Source: Perkinsela sp. pyNocScin1 (lineage: Eukaryota > Euglenozoa > Kinetoplastea > Prokinetoplastida > Perkinselidae). Taken from it: 64,000 nucleotides of DNA. How positions within the stretch are numbered: the first letter of the stretch is position 1; the number at the start of each line of letters is the position of its first letter. The position numbers and the translations under genes are program-made. Under the pieces are notes generated by a model. It worked only from the letters and a program-made list of their open reading frames with translations. It made no database searches and was not told the DNA's origin. Below, in pieces: positions 50,802-61,239 of this stretch. The stretch spans positions 186,001-250,000 of the forward strand of contig CAXHTR010000004.1 in the NCBI GenBank assembly GCA_964019655.1. Direction: 5' to 3'.

Positions 50802-50815
50802 GGGGGGGGGGGGGG
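50802..50815. repeat. Homopolymer tract, 14 G
   Basis: Lies at the start of the IS30-type fragment at 50.83 kb, where the first HTH should begin. Confidence 0.9.
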
Positions 50816-50829
50816 ATTTCATGCTGAAT

Positions 50830-51110
50830 ATACTGCTCAAAAATTGGGTGAAGGCTTGTCATGTGTCTTCAATGAGCACAACTGAAACGGCTGCCCTGGA
50901 CCGCCATACTGTGCCGGTATCGCACAGAAGAAGCGGGATGAGCACCCTAGAGGTGGAGTCGCAAAGCGCGCAAGAACCCGAACGTGCCCAATGCGCAACA
51001 CCGATCCACAGCTTTTGGAGGAAATAAGTGGAATGAAGCGAACTGCAACTGTCCGGGATTTGACGAAAGACCTCCCGGAGATCACCCGCGAAAAGGTTTT
51101 AACAAAACAT
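50830..51110 (+). pseudogene. IS30-type double-HTH region, copy 6
   Basis: Reads YTAQKLGEGLSCVFNEHN, a stop, then NGCPGPPYCAGIAQKKRDE and, after a frame change, TCPMRNTDPQLLEEIS and VRDLTKDLPEITREK. It follows copy 1 (IAKEVGITETWLSKEI, NCSPGKEYCAAVAQKK, SCPMRRNNPPLYAEI). Confidence 0.5.
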
Positions 51111-51477
51111 TCTCCGGGTACTCAAATTGTGCTCTGGCCCGTGACGATGCAATTTTTTGAGTGCGAAGATCCGCGAGAGTCCCGCCGTTCTCAAATCGAG
51201 AATCTGCGAAGACCACACGGCTTACGAAACCACACGTTTCGAACGATTGGCACATGGCGCAAGAAAACTGCGCAGATGGGCACGCAGCCCGCGATGGAGG
51301 ATCAACAAGGTGAAGTCTTCCTCTTCTCAATGGGCGGTTCGCATGCGTGACACAGGCCTGCTTCGGGCAAGCTGCAGGCGGTCTTCACAGACCTCACCTG
51401 AATAACCTGCGTACAGCCTTAACTTTGATCCCCATAGAGGCGGTTTGCAAAGTGCACAGCTTTGCGCGCATTTTGGT

Positions 51478-51700
51478 TCAGATCGCGCACAGGTAGGTGC
51501 TGCGGTGGCCAATTTTTTTGTCCACATTACAACCGCATAAGAAACCTTTTATAACTTCGAGCCGGCTCGGGGACGCCGGCTTGTGTACGAGTGGCAAGGA
51601 GACTAGAAGCACAAGCTTTCTTATCGAACTCAGTACATGCGTTGTTTCCGTCGGGTGCGCAGCAGATTGCCAACTCTTTCTTCGCCTTGCACCGAACAGC
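51478..51700 (-). pseudogene. Truncated copy of the shared C-terminal tail module
   Basis: The frame ends with SLPLVHKPASPSRLEVIKGF then LCGCNVDKK, against SLPLEHKPASPSRLEVIKGF in the gene at 56,495. Homology ends within the tail, so the hydrophobic anchor is missing. Confidence 0.6.
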
Positions 51701-51885
51701 AAAATGACCCGCTGTTACAAGAAGCACGAATGGGCATATGCACCTATTTATTCTTTGTACTCTTCGCCATCGGAATGGGCAGAAATCTCCGTTTGCCCAG
51801 GGGAGATTACTCTGTCTACCAAGCTCGAAACGCCTGTGCCTTATCATTCTTGGTGCTCATCATTGTACCCTCGGTAAAAATGCTG

Positions 51886-52010
51886 TGCCATGTCTGCTGG
51901 TGTGCAGCAGTGATTTGATTCGTTTTGTCCCAACCATGGGAGGGTGAAGCACTGCTTGGTTCAAGATCCACACGGATCGCATGAAGCAGCCAGGGCTGAA
52001 GTGAACGCCT
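51886..52010 (-). repeat. Dispersed QQTWHSIF module, copy 3
   Basis: The minus strand reads QPWLLHAIRVDLEPSSASPS then HGWDKTNQITAAHQQTWHSI. Related to 19,826-19,960, 23,495-23,560 and 53,385-53,470. Confidence 0.5.
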
Positions 52011-52630
52011 GAATCTGAAAATGGGCGCAATCTTTTGAGGGAGCCATAACTCAACTTGCTTTACATTCTTCGGAGGTTTTTTTGGTCTTGCCGGTTGTTT
52101 TCCTTCTTCCGTTTGCACCCCAGTCCCGGCATACATTCGTCAATTCGGGATTAGATGTAGATCGCTGACTGTGAATATTGATTTATCTCTATTATTGTTA
52201 TTCGGCGTGCTTTTCGTATTTTTGTCCCTCTCAATTCTTTCTTCTTCAATAAATGTAGTCACCAAAATGTTTCGAAGCTACGAACACCAGCTGAGCCGAA
52301 AAACTCTCATTCTTCATCAGACCTGACATTCCAGTATTGCATCCGTGCTGGAAGATCGAGTTCGCATTCGAAAGAGCACATCGATTAAGTGAGCAAGAGG
52401 CAACCGCGGTGATAATATCAAAAGATGCAGGCTATCACGGAGACCTTTAAGTTATATGCGCTATTGTCATTTGCTGAAGTCACTTTGCGCTTCTCCTCGG
52501 CATTTGCTCGTACGCAAAACTTGATACCTCTTGCAGCAGTTTTCAGCAGTCAAAAGAAATCTCAGCCCTTAATTCATAAACTCATACGTTCCGCCCCGTG
52601 TCTGCCGTTCGTGTAAAGTTCTGCAAATGA
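52011..52630. other. Interval without a recognisable gene
   Basis: A plus frame at 52,425-52,616 is open but has no motif. The N-terminal half of LRR copy C should lie here and is not recognisable. Confidence 0.4.
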
Positions 52631-53263
52631 ATGCTCAAGAATATCGTCCGATGTAAAGGTCTTCGCGTTCTGATCATCAGTAAAACCAATATTTCAGCTT
52701 CCTTGGCCCGGCTTTTCACGCAGCTTTCAAAGCTTGAGGTCTTCGTGTATAACCCGGTTCATCCGCTAACAACACAGATTAAAACCCTCCAACTTTTCCC
52801 GAAGTTCCATAGCTTTCAGCTCGCAGCACCAGATGGCAATCTGTCTTCGGAGCACAGCAATAAGGTACGTGATCTCATATGGGCTCGAAAGGGAACGCTC
52901 CGGCACGCTCTCCTGGGGGTTCACCTCACGCGCGATGTACTTAGCAGTGTACATGGCCTTCATGTGCACTCGAAATATATTCTGAACAAGCCTCTGTGCG
53001 CGATTCTCGACAGGAATGCCCCGCACATTCGCCATCTAACGCTCTTTCTTAGTAAAATTGACGTGAGTGTGAGTCTTCTGAAAGTAATCGAGAAATGTGA
53101 CAAGGTGAAGGTTTTCTACTTGAAATGCAGACACCTTACTGATAGGCATCTTTTCGAAGAGTATACTAGATTGAAGCGAAGAGCTACGCAGCAATACATA
53201 TCTAGATATTGGACTCTCTCCGCTGCATCCAGTGACTTTGGATGTAAGATACTCAGACCTTAA
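52631..53263 (+). pseudogene. F-box-like LRR family, copy C, C-terminal part
   Basis: A clean 210-codon frame from an ATG: NIVRCKGLRVLIISKTNIS, LARLFTQLSKLEVFVYNP, LQLFPKFHSFQLAAPDGNLS, HIRHLTLFLSKIDVSVSLLK and KVKVFYLKCRHLTDRHLFEE. It corresponds to residues from about 110 to the end of member A and lacks the WLCPWGV signature. It may still be expressed as a short LRR protein, but is best read as a 5'-truncated copy. Confidence 0.6.
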
Positions 53264-54166
53264 GATTTCATGATACGCTTCCATATACACCATACTCTGC
53301 GGTGGCTTTCCCACTTTTTCTAAGATCCCATCGCACTGCGCGCGCTAGGCTCTATTGATCTTACCGGAGCGTGTGCTCAAGGTCCAAACCGTGGGAGGGT
53401 GAATCACTGTTTGATTTTTGATGTACACAGGTTACATTTAGCAGCCAGGGATGAGCTGAACGCGTGAAGCAGAAATTTTCTAACCTCACCATGTGAAATG
53501 AATGATTCCTGTACTTCAGAAGAGTGAGAAAGGAAACGCGATCCCAAACTTCCATGTGTCGATCTCTCTTTACTTCCGTCTTAGTGTGTGCGACAGTAAA
53601 GTGTGTGCTGTGCTATTCAACGGCCTTTTCTGTATGTACGGAGAGTCCCTACCCGTTTGCTCCTGAAATTGATGAGACTTTATTTCACTGCTCTGCCATC
53701 ATTTGCATGGGTCTGAGGAATACAGTTCGTAAACTTCATCGAGCATCGTAAAGATATCACTGCACAAAGTTCAAAGCATGGGAATGCATGCTAATCGTAT
53801 AAATACTGGAGTGAGCGGGTTCGGAATTCTTTACACATTTTGTTGGATGAGGGGTGTAGGTGTCTGATGATACGTGCATCTAATCGAGGAACGTTCAACT
53901 ACAAACGAGATCGTACGTGATATAAGGGCAAAGCGAATGCACAGCAGACACGTGACGTTAGACGAGTCACCGTCGGAAGGTGCACTTGAGCCAAGCGCTA
54001 TTACCCTCGTGGTGTACGCACAGAGATCCTGAGCGGAAGAGCTTTTTCAGGGTACCTGTGCGCAAAATGATGAACAGCAAAATTCTATCATGAGAGAGGT
54101 AATGTTTTGTGAATTTTTCTGGATGAGCTGACCAATAGACTGCGTTTTCATTTTGCTGTTATTTTC
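53264..54166. other. Interval with one dispersed module
   Basis: At 53,385-53,470 the minus strand reads HPWLLNVTCVHQKSNSDSPS and HGLDLEHTL, a diverged copy of the 51.9-kb module. Nothing else is recognised. Confidence 0.4.
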
Positions 54167-55100
54167 ATGATGAACTTCTTTCGGAACCTGTCCGATGATC
54201 TTCTATGCCGCCTGTACGAACATCTTACTCGAGCACGCCCCATCAGAGACCACTCACAAATATAAGCAGGACGGTCCCTACCTTCGAATAACGAAGCGCG
54301 AGCTCCTGCAAGTGCACCGCGCCCAGCCCACGCTTGCTGAAAACCTGCTCCTTGCCACAGAGATTGGTTCATACACTGATGCAGCAACTGCACCGTCTAT
54401 GGAGTGCATTTTCCAAATTTAACAGTTCACAAAGAAGCTGAAGTGGCTGTGCTTTTGGGGTCCAGAGACAGTCGACGAAACCCTTCGTCTACCAAGTGCT
54501 TCTTTGCCGATGAACATTTTTAAGAAATCCTTAACGTATTTATGGACTCAAGCCAAACCACTGCCACATGGGAAACTTCGAAAATTTCTGAGTGACCCAT
54601 CGCATCGCTGGGACCGAATTATGCTTGAATGCTACCATCCTAAATATTTTGAGTTTCTGAGCTTGCACCCGTGCCAAGAGCTTTGGTTGAATTTCAAGGA
54701 GCGTGCTGCGCTCACAATCAAAGATATGCAAAACATAGGAAAATGTAGAAACCTCCGACTTCTAAGCAAGGGTAGCTTCTGTTAGGTCTCCGCAGAGGCC
54801 ATAAGTGCGCTTTCACACTTGCCGAATTCACAGAAAGTTGTACACTTGAAGGCTCTTGCGTATCCATGCATAAGGGCGCTTATGGAGCTGCCACATATCA
54901 ACATGATGATGATAAACCCGCCAAATATCGACGACAATGAGTTTCACCCACTATTTTTTCCTTTTTCGAGAGAGCAGATGCGAAGCCCGAAGGGCCGAGG
55001 CGCTAAAATTTTGAAGTGCAAATTTTTGGGGGATGAATGGAATGTGGTGGTGTGGAGCTCATTTGCTCGTACGGGCAACTCACCATCTGAGGATTCTTAA
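54167..55100 (+). pseudogene. F-box-like LRR family, copy F
   Basis: An ATG at 54,167 opens NFFRNLSDDLLCRLYEHLTR, F-box-like, which stops soon. From 54,195 another frame runs to 55,100 with only two stops, TAA at 54,420 and TAG at 54,783: RELLQVHRAQPTLAENLLL, TKKLKWLCFWGPETVDETLR, CQELWLNFKERAALTIKDMQ and LPNSQKVVHLKAL. It is the only copy that shows the whole order F-box, linker, signature, LRRs. One frameshift and two stops make it a pseudogene. Confidence 0.6.
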
Positions 55101-55424
55101 GCGGTGTGACAGTCTGTTTGACTCACAGCCCTTATTCATTTTACCAATTTTTTGGCCTCGGTTTCTAACCTAACGTCACCCCAAATAAATTGGCCTGGCG
55201 TACAGTCCCGTGTTCATCCCCGTAGAGGCGTTTCACGCCGTTCGCTTTAAGCTGTCGCGGGGCAACGCGTAAGCATGCATGCGCATGACACTGCGGTGGC
55301 TCAGGAGCTTCTTCACGGCCAGAGACCCCGAAAATTTGCCCCTGTCGATTACAAATGTCTCGAGAGATTGAGTCTGATTGACTTTGAGGTGCCGCACTGT
55401 CTCTGGGGTCCAGCAGACGTCGAT

Positions 55425-56660
55425 GATTGCCTCTAGTTCTCTTCTTGGTGGGCCCCAGTGGCTCTGAGGCTGGCCAACTTGATAGATGTGGTAAAGCCGT
55501 TCTGATCACGCTTCGCGCGATTAGACTCGGCTATGTCGAGAAAGTTTGACATTCCATCCTCGAAATCGATGGCTCAATGTGCCGCGAGTAGTTCCCTGAG
55601 AGACTGCTGGGATAGCTTGGTGAAATCTGGAAGGATGTGGGCATCAGGGCAGGCGATGGGGACTGTGCAGAAGAGCACAGTGGGGGACATTCACTTTTTA
55701 TGAACAAATTACGGAAATTTGATAAGCCTTAACGCCTCGGGACAGTTTCTATCGCTATGCTGCCAGTTCCTTATTGCAGCGTGTCTGGAAGCTTGGATTC
55801 GAGAGCTCGGAGATTGAGATGCATGCTGTGCTCCTGTGGTCCCACCCTTTTGGTCACTGCTTTGTGCCACTTCTGTCCCATAGATGTAATCAAGCTGCTG
55901 TCGAAAGGTTCTCTTGATTATTCAGTTCATGTGCAGTCGATGGTGTTGGAAAGGAAATATCATACTCTCGGAGACGGTACTTCTATATTCTGAGAAAGGG
56001 GGGTGAATGTCATTCGATGCTATCACTTGAACGCATGCGACCGCTCTCTGCACGAGCGGCCCCGCAGTAGGTTGGCGCAGAATCCCCTACCACACGTACG
56101 TAGAATCATCTTCAGTCAAATAAGCGGGGAAAGATCTCAGATTGCTCATCTGGAAGGGCTGTAAAGAGAAAGAAGGGTGTTGTAGGCTCTTGTAGCGTGC
56201 ACGGCGCGTCACCAGGCGATTCTTTTTAGCATACCCAAGTAGCTTACCTCTGTTACGAGGTTCGCGTGATACAAGCCGCTTTTCTTTTTCTTTATAATGC
56301 ACAGCCTGTCGGTCTGCTTTCTTTCGCTATGCGTCATTATCGTGCACACTAGCGTGGCTACTATCATACCTCGTGGTGCATTGAAAAATATGTGAAGAAA
56401 ACTTACAACATCGTGCTGCTCATTTCATCATCAGCAAATCTTTTCTACAATCAAGTGCACATCTTATTATTTTTGAGCGTTGTTTCAGGGTGTGCTAAAG
56501 GCAATGCACAAAATATAGCAAGGTCCAGAGGCATGCGGAGCGATAAACTCGTGATGGGCTAACGTCCCGCAGCGAATCGCCGTAATCGAAGGAAAGGCAT
56601 AAGCATAAGAAACCTTTTATAACTTCGAGCCGGCTCGGGGACGCCGGCTTGTGTTCGAGT
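55425..56660. repeat. Segmental duplication, copy 2 (empty transposon site)
   Basis: Partner of 28,100-31,000. The pre-insertion target reads CCAAGTAGCTTACC at 56,235-56,248, with the single TA at 56,240-56,241. Confidence 0.85.
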
Positions 56661-57025
56661 GGCAAGGAGACGGGTGGTGTAGTTGTCGGCGCGGCGACGA
56701 GTGTCGAGGGCACGGGTTGCGTTGGCTCTGCGACGAGTGGGGAAGACGCATTATACACAGTGTCACAAGCAGCGCCCAGTATGTCTGCTGTGATAGGGGG
56801 ATGGCCTTCGCTGTCTCGTCTGCAAGGGGTCCCAGCTAATTCTTGCAGCTTTTTGGCGCTTTGTTGATTATCCTTTTCCAAGAGCAGATAGCGCAAGTGC
56901 GCCTCCTTTTCCGCACGAGTTTCTTTGCTGACTTTTTGCGCGACGCGCAAAAGAGCCTGTGCGTCGGTGGGCTCAAGGCCCTCTGTCACTTCGCGAAGCT
57001 GAGCTGCAATATTATTGCCTTTCAT
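56495..57025 (-). CDS. Chimeric family protein 2: variable N-terminus, shared C-terminal tail
   Basis: The frame extends to 57,067, but the first ATG is at 57,025 and gives 176 residues. The N-terminal 60 residues are a predicted coil (IAAQLREVTEGLEPTDAQAL, KETRAEKEAHLRYLLLEKDN), unlike the N-terminus of the relative at 30,799-31,380. A proline-rich linker (SSPLVAEPTQP, STLVAAPTTTPP) leads to the shared tail SRLEVIKGFLCLCL and RSACLWTLLYFVHCL, a hydrophobic end that may be a tail anchor. Unknown function. Confidence 0.5.
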   Translation of the reverse strand: MKGNNIAAQLREVTEGLEPTDAQALLRVAQKVSKETRAEKEAHLRYLLLEKDNQQSAKKLQELAGTPCRRDSEGHPPITADILGAACDTVYNASSPLVAEPTQPVPSTLVAAPTTTPPVSLPLEHKPASPSRLEVIKGFLCLCLSFDYGDSLRDVSPSRVYRSACLWTLLYFVHCL

Positions 57026-57440
57026 TTTTAACAACGTAACCTTCAATGTAAAAAACTTTAACGCCAAGAAAATGAGGCATTAGATCGGCTGTCTGTACCT
57101 GTGACACTCGGGAGATAAAGGCGAACCACGCCGTTGCTGTAGAACTCACCAATGATTAGATTTTACACTTCTCAAAAGCAGATGTTCAATCACAAGCACT
57201 CCCAGGGTTTCAGGTAAAGTGCGTAGTAGAACGAACGATATCTGATGGCTGTCGCGAATGCTTTGCCTTCTTCGGTACTATCTACACGCTTGACATTGAA
57301 TCTATGAAAAAGATGCAAACAAACAGAATTGATGATTCCAAAGTACGTTCCGATTCCCGACCCACGAAGACTATAAACCTCATTTCATTAATCACGGATC
57401 ATATTTTTTATGCAAGATTATTATTTTTTGAAAACACTGA

Positions 57441-57917
57441 TTAGGCATGTGGGATTACCCGAGCCAGGCAGTAGCCGCATCTTGGGCGCACAGCAAGCCA
57501 CTCGTCAATGCATGCAGCGTGGAACATATGCCCGCAGCGTAAGGAGCGTACCTGGTCGCCATTTTGAATGCCCTCGAGACATATCGAACATTCCTTGGGC
57601 TCCATGCCTGCCGTCGACGCATATACTTGGATTGAAGGCCAGTGAGGGGACTGACGCTTGGTAGTGCGATTGAGATACCATCTGATTATGTTGCACATCG
57701 CACAGCCCACAAACAGAATCAGCAAATCAATCAAGATAAGTTTCACAATGGTGCAGAGACAATAAATGGCATGGTACATGGTCAAAGGCTCTGATGAATG
57801 CTGAACGGACTCGAAAAAACGAACAGACTGCAGCACCACATTCGCGAATGTTGCTAGCGGAGTAACAAGGTATATTTTGCGGACCTGTTCAGCTGTGAGC
57901 ACTGGCAGCCGAGGCAT
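57441..57917 (-). CDS. Membrane-anchored RING-H2 E3 ubiquitin ligase
   Basis: The first ATG at 57,917 gives 158 residues. Two hydrophobic segments lie in the N-terminal half (LVTPLATFANVVLQSVRFF, weaker, and CTIVKLILIDLLILFVGCAM). The C-terminus is a textbook RING-H2: ECSICLEGIQNGDQV, LRCGHMFHAACIDEWLA, RPRCGYC, that is C-x2-C-x14-C-x-H-x2-H-x2-C-x10-C-x2-C. Such proteins recruit an E2 and ubiquitinate membrane or cytosolic targets; the membrane segments suggest an endomembrane location with the RING in the cytosol. The ATG is preceded by a pyrimidine-rich stretch. A broken 3' copy is at 38.8 kb. Confidence 0.85.
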   Translation of the reverse strand: MPRLPVLTAEQVRKIYLVTPLATFANVVLQSVRFFESVQHSSEPLTMYHAIYCLCTIVKLILIDLLILFVGCAMCNIIRWYLNRTTKRQSPHWPSIQVYASTAGMEPKECSICLEGIQNGDQVRSLRCGHMFHAACIDEWLAVRPRCGYCLARVIPHA

Positions 57918-58079
57918 TGTAAACTTGGGTGAGGGATATGAAAAAAACAATGAAGGAATGAAGCAGAATACGCACGCAAAAGAATGGCGTTACACTCCTA
58001 CTGAAGATCTCTCAGTAAGTCGATATTCTTCAGAATTCATGCCCTCTGCACACACCGCTTTCCAAAGCATTGTGAATCT

Positions 58080-58420
58080 TTTACAGCGTGTACACTTGCT
58101 GGAGCTCCGCAGGCTTCAGCGAGATGAATGCCTTATCCCGAATCTGTTCAACCTCTGTCCGCGAGAATCCGCTGCCCTCGGCCAAGCACGCCGCAAAAGC
58201 TTCAATCATCCCGCCTTCGGTCCACTGATCACCTTAATGAGCCACTTCAATAGCACCCTGGCGCGCTTGTGGCTTGGTGCTCCCTGCATAGAGAGTGTTT
58301 TGCAAGAATATTCCAAGCATCCGCCGGGAGGATGTGTGCGTGCGCGTCGTATTTGCCAAGGAGCTGTTGTGCCTTCATTCCGAAGTGGGGGGGGGGGGGC
58401 TGCTCGAAGCAAAACTTGAG
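58080..58420 (-). pseudogene. Unassigned decayed frame
   Basis: The minus strand reads GMIEAFAACLAEGSGFSRTE and VEQIRDKAFISLKPAELQQV, then a stop. Helical composition; upstream it is out of frame. A G13 run at 58,387-58,399 lies near its 5' end. No family is recognised. Confidence 0.3.
58387..58399. repeat. Homopolymer tract, 13 G
   Basis: One of four G/C runs of 13-15 bases. On the minus strand it would code for a proline run. Confidence 0.9.
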
Positions 58421-58771
58421 GCATTTATCGATCTCAGCTTCGGCAACTAAGGTGTGGTGTGGGACGATGACTGGGCACTCTCTCGCTCTCTCTCTCTAGA
58501 ACTGCAGTGCCTGGATGAGCGCAGTTTGAAGCAAAGCTGTCGGAAAGTTGCTACTCAGCTTTGGATGACTTCGCCTTCATCATCACTCGATGCGTCGCTG
58601 TAAACTTCAGCTGAGGAATTCACTGGCAGAGAGGCACATACCTCGAGAAAACGCCATCGCTTGCTGTGCACGGACAGAAACCTTTTTTTGTCCTTTGGCA
58701 CTGCTTTGAGCTCCTCCCACGCTTTACTGACAAAATTAACTAGCGAAGTGGCCTCGGGGATAACTCTCTAT

Positions 58772-59720
58772 TTATGGCTTGTGCGATAATCGAAATATTC
58801 CCCGGCGAGCGGCAGAGGCCGCAGGATATGAGCAAACTTCAAGAAGATGCGTGTGTTTATCAGAGGAGCTACCCACCGCCTGCGCCTGCGCCTGCTGTAT
58901 GCTGCTAACGAATGATTCCAAAGGTTCTGGACAGATATCAACAGCAGGGAACGCTACCTCAGCATTGGTTGTATCAGTCGAAGTTAACCGATCAGGCAGA
59001 GAGTCAAGCGTATCTTTTTCCATCTTGATTACAGCAAGCACTGTGACAAACGCTATCAGCCGCTTTCTCTCTACTGAGAAGATTTTCTTATCTTTGTCGA
59101 AAAACTTTTCAACAGCATTTTTTCAGAATTTGCCATCTTTGACTCAACTGCTCCATCTACTTCCCAGATTCATCAGTCTCACCATCGCTGCCCGTGACGA
59201 CCTTCAGCTCCATATCGTCGCCATCGTCTTCATTCTCACTGCTCTTCGCCTATGGCTTGCACACAGCATCTGCTGTATTTTGTCTCCTACGCGGCAATCG
59301 AAACCTCTAAAGCGCGTCGAACCGCAGCCATGCAAACTAAGTGTGCATCATCCACTGGCGTGACATCGTCGAGCCGCTTGCGAAAAACTTCCTTCTCAGC
59401 GACTTGACATCGCATACTGCATGGCCATCGCCCCCACCATCGACCGGCCGTTCGCGCCCAGCAGCTTTTCAAAAATGGTCTGCGTATTTCTTCAACGCTT
59501 TCTCGTAGCCGCTCCACTGAAAAGTTCACTCATTCGGCACCGATTATACACTGCAGGACGTCCTCGAGTGGCGCAAGGTGCTCGAGCTCGACACGCTTGG
59601 CTTCGTCGTCAGCCTCCTCCACGTACACTTTGTGAGTGTCGATATGGGGGCACAGTGGGTTTTCGCTACCGATGGTGCTCAAAGCGGCCTGGGCTGTCTC
59701 AGAGTCCTTCAGTACTCGAT
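58772..59720 (-). pseudogene. Unassigned coiled-coil family, copy 2
   Basis: Reads HKVYVEEADDEAKRVELEHL, VNFSVERLRESVEEIRRPFL, TPVDDAHLVCMAAVRRALEV, VEKFFDKDKKIFSVERKRL and KMEKDTLDSLPDRLTSTDTT in changing frames. Same order as 37,620-38,548, with a 27-codon or longer segment (AVDICPEPLESFVSS) that the other copy lacks. Confidence 0.45.
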
Positions 59721-60063
59721 GCCAAGAGAAACCCGCGGCAGGCTCTCAAGCTTACCTCTAGGGAGCAAAGAGCGAGCTGTCTATATCGCATTGGCGGTGC
59801 ATAGCAAGAATCGGACCGCTGCTTTGCCTCTCACCATCTGCACATGCCAGATGGACACATGTGGACCACACGTATAGCTCCCCACCCGTCCACCAGTGCA
59901 TGGAAAGGCAAGAAAGCCTTCCCAGAAAGCCTTGACCGGAAGGTCAAGGGCACCGCGGATCCCCTTATCTCGCGAAAGAGCCCTTGCACTATTTGATACT
60001 ATCGCCGCCTTGAGAGGGGTACACATATCAGAGGACACCTACCTCACCGCAATTAGGTTGTGA
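59721..60063. other. Spacer without a recognisable gene
   Basis: Short frames only. Confidence 0.4.
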
Positions 60064-60571
60064 ATGTGCAATTCATCCACTGTGAAACAACCAGAGTGCT
60101 GTTCCCACGCAGGGGTCTGGATTTTATCGGGGCTTTGCCTACTTCAGTGCTTCCCTAATCTCTCTAAGTTGGATTTTTTAGGGGTAAAAAAAGGTACGAA
60201 TACCATCATGTCTTGCGATGTTCAGAAATCTTATATGGTTAGAACTGGAGGCAATTCCTGCTTCATCTAACAAAATAGTGCCAGCAGTCCTCGCAAATGC
60301 TAATCATCTGCTCAGTTTGTCAATATTTCAGTGCGAGAGCGTTGGTGATGAGCTCCTCAAGGCGATCGCCCAATGTAAACGACTTTATGAGATTGTCGAT
60401 CTCGAAGAACCGGGGGTGAGTGTCGCAGCGCTTGTAAAATACCAAGAGGCAAAGCGGCTAAATTGGGTTAAGCTGATTTACAAGAAAACTGACCACACGA
60501 CAGGGACGGTGTATGCTATAAAATCCCAGAGTGGGGAAATAGTTGAATACGATCAACAGGTGGTCATATGA
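60064..60571 (+). pseudogene. F-box-like LRR family, C-terminal fragment
   Basis: The first frame reads LCLLQCFPNLSKLDFLGVKK; after a frameshift near 60,220 the strand goes on with FRNLIWLELEAIPASSNKIV, NHLLSLSIFQCESVGDELLK and AIAQCKRLYEIVDLEE. It parallels the end of member A (LLHAIENCYFLEVFDA). Confidence 0.5.
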
Positions 60572-60996
60572 AGGAATATCGCATAGGCATGGGGATTTTA
60601 TGGGCTTGTCATCCATATGTAAAATTGATTGAAGCTTTCTTCTTCAAGTTATCGTGTAAACCTTATTTCTACTGTAGCTGTGCGCAAACAATCGCAAGCA
60701 CATTGGGAACCTGCTTTCTAGTATTAACGTGTTGTAGTCACTCAGTCAATATCGCCACCTAGAGGGAGGTACTTAATGAGTCCTGTCTGCAAGCCTATTA
60801 GGCTTGGATTCTGAAGCTCTTCAAGCCGCTTTCATAGAAACAAATGGAAATGCTTGGTGCGCTGCACTTTTCTCATGTTCTATTCCACCATTTTTGAACG
60901 ACTCTCTCTTAGTGCATGTCTTCTGAGAAATCAGATGTCTCTCTTGGAAGAGAGCCTTTTAAACAAGGGCATAGTCTTTGTCGTTTTTGCTCTAAT
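60572..60996. other. Spacer before MITE 3
   Basis: Short frames at 60,568-60,762 and 60,854-61,102; no motif. Confidence 0.4.
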
Positions 60997-61231
60997 GCAG
61001 GGGTTCTTAAAACTGGGTGATTCACCCAAAATGGGTGAAAATCCAAAAAAAGGGCTGCTTGCATTTGAGTCGTGGGTGAAATTGAAAATTTTCACCCGGT
61101 AAATTACTAATACCACCCCTAAGAGCCCTGAAGGCGAGCCACTGTTTGCGAGTGCAAACGAAGGTGTCGGGTGAAAATGAAATCTTTCACCCAAAAGTCG
61201 GGTGAAACGAAAATATTGTACAGAACCCCTG
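60997..61231. mobile_element. hAT-type MITE 3 (235 bp)
   Basis: Perfect 10-bp inverted ends CAGGGGTTCT / AGAACCCCTG and a perfect 8-bp target duplication CTCTAATG at 60,989-60,996 and 61,232-61,239. The inside contains several inverted GGGTGAA/TTCACCC units, so single strands would fold strongly. No coding capacity. Confidence 0.9.
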
Positions 61232-61239
61232 CTCTAATG

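Larger units (their letters stand above)
57070..59720 (-). repeat. Inverted duplication, arm 2
   Basis: Partner of 37,610-39,240 in reverse orientation, about 18 kb away. Arm 2 holds the intact RING-H2 gene and extra sequence between 57.95 and 58.74 kb. Confidence 0.75.

Noticed and set aside
54195-55100. Reassigned stop codon
   Set aside because: In-frame stops in the pseudogenes are TAA, TAG and TGA alike, while separase, the RING ligase and the transposase end at ordinary stops without internal ones.
55165-55509. 114-codon minus frame
   Set aside because: No motif, overlaps the start of the segmental duplication, and the paralogous locus does not keep the frame.
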